Of a DNA stretch of 64,000 bases, positions 60,228 to 64,000 are shown piece after piece. The stretch's first letter is position 1. Each line of letters opens with the position of its first letter. Source of the DNA: DASXYG01 sp036502625 (GTDB taxonomy: Bacteria; Actinomycetota; Actinomycetes; Streptosporangiales; Streptosporangiaceae). A program made the translations under genes and the position numbers. The notes beneath the pieces are model-generated. The model was not told the origin of the DNA. It ran no database searches and saw only the letters and a program-made list of their open reading frames with translations. The stretch is taken from assembly GCA_036502625.1 (NCBI GenBank), contig DASXYG010000035.1, positions 62,001 through 126,000 on the forward strand, written 5' to 3'.

Positions 60228-61625
60228 ATGGACGCGACGCGCCGGGGCATCGTCACGTCGCAGGAGCTGGCGGCGCCGGTCGAGGAGGTGTTCGGCTGGC
60301 ACGAGCGGCCGGGCGCGCTCACGCGGCTGACCCCGCCGTGGCAGCCCGTACGGGTCGTCCGCGAGGCCGGGTCGCTGCGCGACGGCACTGCCGAGCTGCG
60401 GCTGCCCGCCGGGGTCAGGTGGGTGGCGCGGCACTCCGGCTACGACCCGCCGCGCCGCTTCGTCGACGAGCTCGACTCCCTGCCGCTGCGCTGGCGGCAC
60501 GAGCACGCGTTCGCCGACCGCGGCGAGGGCCGCACCCGCCTCACCGACCGGGTCGAGACCTCCGTGCCGTACGGCTTCCTGCGCGCGATGTTCGCGTACC
60601 GGCACCGGCAGTTGGCCGGCGACCTGGCCGCGCACCGGCTGGCCCAGGAGCTGGGCGCCGGGCCGATGACGATCGCCGTCACCGGGTCGGGCGGGCTGGT
60701 CGGCACCGAGCTCGCGGCGTTCCTGACCGGCGGCGGCCACCGGGTCGTCCGCCTCGTACGGGGCGCGCCGCGCGGCGCCGGCGAGCGGCGGTGGGATCCC
60801 GACGATCCGGACCCGGCGCTGCTCGACGGCGTGGACGCGGTGGTGCACCTCGCCGGCGAACCGATCGGGGGCCGGTTCTCCGGCGGGCACCGCGCGCGGC
60901 TGCGCGCCAGCCGGATCCCGCCGACGCGGCGGCTCGCCGAGCTGGTCGCCGCGGCGCCCCGGCCGCCACGCTGCCTGGTGGTCGCGTCCGCGATCGGCTA
61001 CTACGGCCCGGACCGCGGCGACGAGGAGCTGACCGAGGACGCCACGCCCGGCGACGGCTTCCTCGCCGACCTGGTGGGCGAGTGGGAGGCCGCGTCGATC
61101 CCGGCCGAGGAGGCGGGCGTACGGGTGGTCCGCGTCCGTACGGGCATCGTGCAGAGCCCGCGCGGCGGCCAGCTCCGGTTGATGCGCCCGCTGTTCGCCG
61201 CCGGGCTGGGCGGGCGGCTCGGCTCCGGGCGGCAGTGGATGTCGTGGATCGGCATCGACGACCTCGTGGACGTGTACCATCGCGCGCTGGTCGACGCGTC
61301 CCTGAGCGGCGCGGTCAACGCGGTCGCGCCGAACCCGGTCCGCAACGCCGACTACACCCGCGCGCTGGCCGCGGTGCTGCACCGGCCCGCGGCGCTGCCC
61401 GTACCCGGGCTGGGCCCGCGGCTGCTCCTCGGCGCGGAGGGCGCGGCCGAGCTGGCGCTGGCCGACCAGCGCGTCGTCCCGGCCCGCCTCCAGGGCGCCG
61501 GGCACACGTTCCGGTTCCCCGAGCCGCACGAGGCGCTGCGCCACGTGCTCGGCCGTACGACGGAGGACGCGCCGCCCGGCTGCCGGCGTTCGAGCTGCGG
61601 ATGGGCGCGAAGGCGACCGCGCTGA
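60228..61625 (+). CDS. SRPBCC-TIGR01777 epimerase fusion
   Basis: A 465-residue two-domain protein. Residues 1-150 form an SRPBCC/polyketide-cyclase-like ligand domain (SQELAAPVEEVFGWHERPGA, then LPLRWRHEHAFADRGEGRTR). Residues 155-440 are an SDR of the TIGR01777 type (IAVTGSGGLVGTELAAFLTG, AVVHLAGEPIGGRFS, IGYYGPDRGDEELTED and MSWIGIDDLV). The fusion is known in actinobacteria. The last 15 residues are Arg-rich and unlike the family's ending. ATG 60228 follows GGAGGGGG. It is co-directional with the photolyase 37 bp downstream and probably shares its light-responsive promoter. Confidence 0.9.
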   Translation: MDATRRGIVTSQELAAPVEEVFGWHERPGALTRLTPPWQPVRVVREAGSLRDGTAELRLPAGVRWVARHSGYDPPRRFVDELDSLPLRWRHEHAFADRGEGRTRLTDRVETSVPYGFLRAMFAYRHRQLAGDLAAHRLAQELGAGPMTIAVTGSGGLVGTELAAFLTGGGHRVVRLVRGAPRGAGERRWDPDDPDPALLDGVDAVVHLAGEPIGGRFSGGHRARLRASRIPPTRRLAELVAAAPRPPRCLVVASAIGYYGPDRGDEELTEDATPGDGFLADLVGEWEAASIPAEEAGVRVVRVRTGIVQSPRGGQLRLMRPLFAAGLGGRLGSGRQWMSWIGIDDLVDVYHRALVDASLSGAVNAVAPNPVRNADYTRALAAVLHRPAALPVPGLGPRLLLGAEGAAELALADQRVVPARLQGAGHTFRFPEPHEALRHVLGRTTEDAPPGCRRSSCGWARRRPR

Positions 61626-61661
61626 CCGGCCCGCCGCGTGACGGAGAAAGGGGACGGACGC

Positions 61662-62984
61662 ATGGCACGCACGACGATCGCGCTGTTCAGCCGGGACCTC
61701 CGGGTCCGGGACAACCCCGCGCTGATGGCCGCGTACTCCGGCGGCGACCGGGTGGTGCCGCTGTTCGTGCTGGACGAGGGCATGGTCGGCGGGCGGCACA
61801 CGGCGCCGGCGCGGATCGCGTACATCGTCGACGCGCTCGGCGACCTGCGCGCGTCCCTGCGGGAGCGCCACGGCGACCTGGTCGTGCGCTGCGGCGGGCT
61901 GGTGCGCGAGGTGATGCGGGTGGTCCGCGAGGTGGACGCCAGCGCGGTGCACTGCGCCGACGACGTCAGCGGCCACGCCGGGTCCATCCGCGACGCCCTC
62001 GCCCGCGCCTGCGCGGACGCGCGCGTGGAGTGGGCCGTCCACCCGGGCGTGACGGCCATCGGCCCGGGCGCCGTCATGCCGGTCGGCGGCGACCACTACA
62101 AGGTGTTCACGCCGTACTGGCGCGCGTGGGAGGCGGCGCCGCGGCGGCCGGTCCTGCCCGCGCCCGGCTACGTACGCCTGCCGGACGGCATCGACCCCGG
62201 CCCGATCCCGACGGCCGCCGAGCTGCTCGGCGCCCGACCGCCGGCCGGCCTGGTCACCGGCGGCGAGACCGCGGCGCGGCGGCGCCTGGACCACTGGCTG
62301 CGGTCCGGCCTGGCCGCGTACGACACGTACGCGGACAACCTGGCCGCCGACGGCACCTCGCGGCTGTCCGCGGACCTGCGGTTCGGCTGCGTGTCGCCGC
62401 GCGAGACGGCCGAGCGCGCGGGCGGCGGCGCCTTCACCCGGCAGCTCGCCTGGCGCGACTTCTACCACCAGGTCACCGCCGCGTTCCCGGCCATCACCCG
62501 CCGCGACTACCGCCCGCGCCGCGCCGACTGGCACAACGACCCGGACGCCTTCGACGCCTGGCGCGCCGGCCGTACGGGCATCCCGATCGTGGACGCCGGC
62601 ATGCGGCAGTTGCGCGCCGAGGGCTTCATGCACAACCGCGCCCGCATGATCACCGCGTCCGTCCTGTGCAGGCGGCTGCGCGTCGACTGGCGCTACGGCG
62701 CCGCCCACTTCATGGACCTCCTGGTCGACGGCGACGTGGCGAACAACTACGGCAACTGGCAGTGGTGCGCGGGCACCGGCAACGACACCCGCCCCAACCG
62801 CGTCCTGAACCCCCTCCGCCAGTCGCGCCGCTTCGACCCGTCCGGCGCCTACATCCGCAAGTACGTCCCCGAACTGGCCGACCTGGACGCCCCGCTTGTC
62901 CACCGCCCGTGGACGGCACCCGCCCGCGTACGCCGCGCCCTCGCCTACCCGCCGCCGATCCTCGACCCGGACACGATGCCGTGA
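61662..62984 (+). CDS. phr: Class I CPD deoxyribodipyrimidine photolyase
   Basis: A 440-residue blue-light DNA repair enzyme that splits cyclobutane pyrimidine dimers. N-terminal antenna domain LFSRDLRVRDNPALMAAYSG, then the FAD domain with TRQLAWRDFYHQVTAAFPA, IVDAGMRQLRAEGFMHNRAR and the WQWCAGTGNDTRPNRVLNPL block. ATG 61662 (GAGAAAGGGG ahead) is preferred over GTG 61638. As the gene after a LitR-type regulator and its operator, it is probably light-induced. It ends at a strong terminator. Confidence 0.95.
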   Translation: MARTTIALFSRDLRVRDNPALMAAYSGGDRVVPLFVLDEGMVGGRHTAPARIAYIVDALGDLRASLRERHGDLVVRCGGLVREVMRVVREVDASAVHCADDVSGHAGSIRDALARACADARVEWAVHPGVTAIGPGAVMPVGGDHYKVFTPYWRAWEAAPRRPVLPAPGYVRLPDGIDPGPIPTAAELLGARPPAGLVTGGETAARRRLDHWLRSGLAAYDTYADNLAADGTSRLSADLRFGCVSPRETAERAGGGAFTRQLAWRDFYHQVTAAFPAITRRDYRPRRADWHNDPDAFDAWRAGRTGIPIVDAGMRQLRAEGFMHNRARMITASVLCRRLRVDWRYGAAHFMDLLVDGDVANNYGNWQWCAGTGNDTRPNRVLNPLRQSRRFDPSGAYIRKYVPELADLDAPLVHRPWTAPARVRRALAYPPPILDPDTMP

Positions 62985-63035
62985 CCGCCCCGGACCCGGC
63001 GCCCTCCGCTGGCACGTGACGGTCCCGGGCGTACA

Positions 63036-63067
63036 GGAGGGGCGGGGCTCGGCGGCCCCGCCCCTCC
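63036..63067. terminator. Bidirectional terminator
   Basis: GGAGGGGCGGGGC (63036-63048) pairs exactly with 63055-63067 around TCGGCG. It separates the photolyase from the convergent small secreted protein gene. Confidence 0.8.
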
Positions 63068-63085
63068 CGCGTCAGCGCGCTGCGG

Positions 63086-63394
63086 CTACATGCCGGCGTA
63101 CGTCCGCATCATCGAGCCGGTGAAGTCGGCGTGGCCGCTGCGGCGGTCGGAGCTGCCGCGGGCGCCCCAGCCCTTGATGTGGGTGGTGTGCATGTAGACC
63201 GTCGTGTCCGTGTAGTCGAAGCCGCCGACGGCGCCTTCGTCGTGCGACGACGACCCGCCGACGGAGCCCGACAGGCTCGCCGAGGAACTTGGGTTGTCCG
63301 CCGCGCTCGCCATACCGGCGAATCCGGTGACGGCGAGGGTGGACAGGGCTGCGATGGCGGTGCCAGCAGCGAGCCGACGAACGGTCGAGCGCAT
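63086..63394 (-). CDS. Small secreted Ser/Gly-rich protein
   Basis: A 102-residue exported protein. Sec signal peptide MRSTVRRLAAGTAIAALSTL, cleaved near MASA-ADN (about residue 32), then a mature part of about 70 residues: a Ser/Gly-rich stretch (SLSGSVGGSSSHDEG) and VYMHTTHIKGWGARGS. I do not recognise the family; no Cys is present. ATG 63394 has AGGGGGAAG ahead. CTTTGAGT repeats lie upstream (63428 and 63448), one two-turn spacing apart. It is alone in its transcription unit. Confidence 0.75.
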   Translation of the reverse strand: MRSTVRRLAAGTAIAALSTLAVTGFAGMASAADNPSSSASLSGSVGGSSSHDEGAVGGFDYTDTTVYMHTTHIKGWGARGSSDRRSGHADFTGSMMRTYAGM

Positions 63395-63427
63395 AGAAGC
63401 TTCCCCCTGAATTTCGAGCGATGACTA

Positions 63428-63490
63428 CTTTGAGTCACTGTCCGATCCTTTGAGTAACCGGTCGTGGGGTCGCGGAAACCCCTAGAGGGG
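63428..63490. promoter_or_regulatory. Two CTTTGAGT repeats and a CCCC-TAGA-GGGG palindrome
   Basis: In the 199-bp gap between the secreted-protein gene and the truncated SDR gene, CTTTGAGT occurs at 63428 and 63448 (20-bp period), and CCCCTAGAGGGG is a short palindrome at 63479-63490. These could be operator sites for either divergent gene. No transcript start can be fixed. Confidence 0.3.
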
Positions 63491-63593
63491 GATGGATCGT
63501 CCCTGGATGAGCCGGGCCTTCATCCGGGGACGGCGACGGCGCAGCCTTGATCGTGACGGCCCGTTACGGGGCCGGCCACGAGAGGGGAATCCG

Positions 63594-64000
63594 TTGAGCG
63601 AACACACCATCGCGCTGGTCACCGGGGGCGGCCGCGGACTGGGCCGGGCCACCGCCCTGGCGCTGGCCGATGCCGGCACCGACGTGATCATCACGTACCG
63701 GTCGAGCAAGGACGAGGCCGCCGAGGTCGTCGCGGAGGCGGCCGCGCTCGGGAGCCGCGCCGTCGCCCTGCGCCTGGACACCACCGAGTTCGGCGCGTTC
63801 CCGGCCTTCGCCGGCGCCGTACGCGACGCGCTGCGCGACGAGTGGGGGCGTACGACCTTCGACTTCCTGGTCAACAACGCCGGCATCGGCCTGGTCACCC
63901 CGGCCGGGTCGACCTCCGCCGCCGACTTCGACCTGCTCGTCGACGTGCATTTCAAGGGCGTGCTGTTCCTGACCGAGGAGCTGCTGCCGCTGATCGCCGA
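63594..64000 (+). CDS. SDR family oxidoreductase, truncated by the window end
   Basis: The first 135 codons of an SDR. TTG 63594 with AGAGGGGA ahead is the best start (LSEHTIALVTGGGRGLGRAT). The TGGGRGLG cofactor motif, NNAG segment (DFLVNNAGIGLV) and helix to FLTEELLPLIA are visible; the catalytic Ser and YxxxK lie beyond 64000. It is divergent from the small secreted protein gene. Confidence 0.88.
   Translation, partial: MSEHTIALVTGGGRGLGRATALALADAGTDVIITYRSSKDEAAEVVAEAAALGSRAVALRLDTTEFGAFPAFAGAVRDALRDEWGRTTFDFLVNNAGIGLVTPAGSTSAADFDLLVDVHFKGVLFLTEELLPLIA

Overview
The window is about 73% G+C by impression, with GTG and TTG starts, many 4-bp ATGA/GTGA overlaps, Tat/lipoprotein exporters, conservons, DUF397/WhiJ-type regulators and numerous TetR/LysR/ROK regulators. 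This points to a filamentous actinomycete (Streptomyces/Actinomadura/Streptosporangiales type). There is no rRNA, tRNA, CRISPR array, phage gene or transposase in it. It reads as chromosomal accessory territory: transport, catabolism and specialised metabolism.

Layout. 0-2 kb: a secreted S15/CocE-type alpha/beta hydrolase, then a repeat-bearing spacer. 2.8-9 kb: a catabolic block (APC permease, divergent LysR, ectoine-hydrolase-like M24 protein, PLP aminotransferase, M20 deacylase). 9-12.8 kb: TetR/alkylsulfatase-like MBL pair and EamA/LysR pair. 12.8-19 kb: a sugar operon (PfkB kinase, SIS isomerase/deglycase, two CUT1 permeases, Tat lipoprotein binding protein, no ATPase) under a divergent ROK regulator; its composition matches the Bacillus frlBONMD fructosamine operon. 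19-19.7 kb: a repeat-filled spacer. 19.7-26.2 kb: MoaF-like protein + SDR, a complete ribose-type ABC importer and an AraC regulator. 26.2-28.3 kb: the anti-sigma-like ATPase / DUF397 / XRE-DUF5753 triad typical of actinomycete development genes. 28.4-33.1 kb: TetR, a DUF4267 gene that has lost its N terminus, and a PotABCD-type ABC importer. 33.2-44 kb: LysE exporter, TetR + Baeyer-Villiger monooxygenase with a perfect operator, HTH + hydrolase, an isochorismatase-fold protein, MarR + MFS exporter, methyltransferase, VOC protein, and a TetR/hydrolase pair.

43.8-49.1 kb is the clearest specialised-metabolism locus. A GGPP synthase is divergent from P450, class I terpene synthase and class II diterpene cyclase genes: a bicyclic (labdane/halimane-like) diterpenoid pathway. 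A complete conservon (CvnABCD; 49.3-53.0 kb) follows directly. 53.1-63 kb is a light/singlet-oxygen type module: DUF1295, two Cfa-like methyltransferases, DUF1365 and a COG2907-type flavoprotein in one overlapping operon, divergent from a LitR/CarH-like MerR regulator followed by an epimerase and a class I photolyase, with an 11-bp direct repeat ahead of the latter two. The window ends in a small secreted protein and a truncated SDR gene.

A genome-style signal runs through everything: the palindrome CGTACG occurs far more often than composition predicts and forces rare codons. The most rewarding leads are the diterpenoid locus with its DxDTT cyclase and DYxxD synthase, the frl-like operon, the ectoine-like block with a non-canonical deacylase, the LitR-linked lipid module, and the CGTACG bias.
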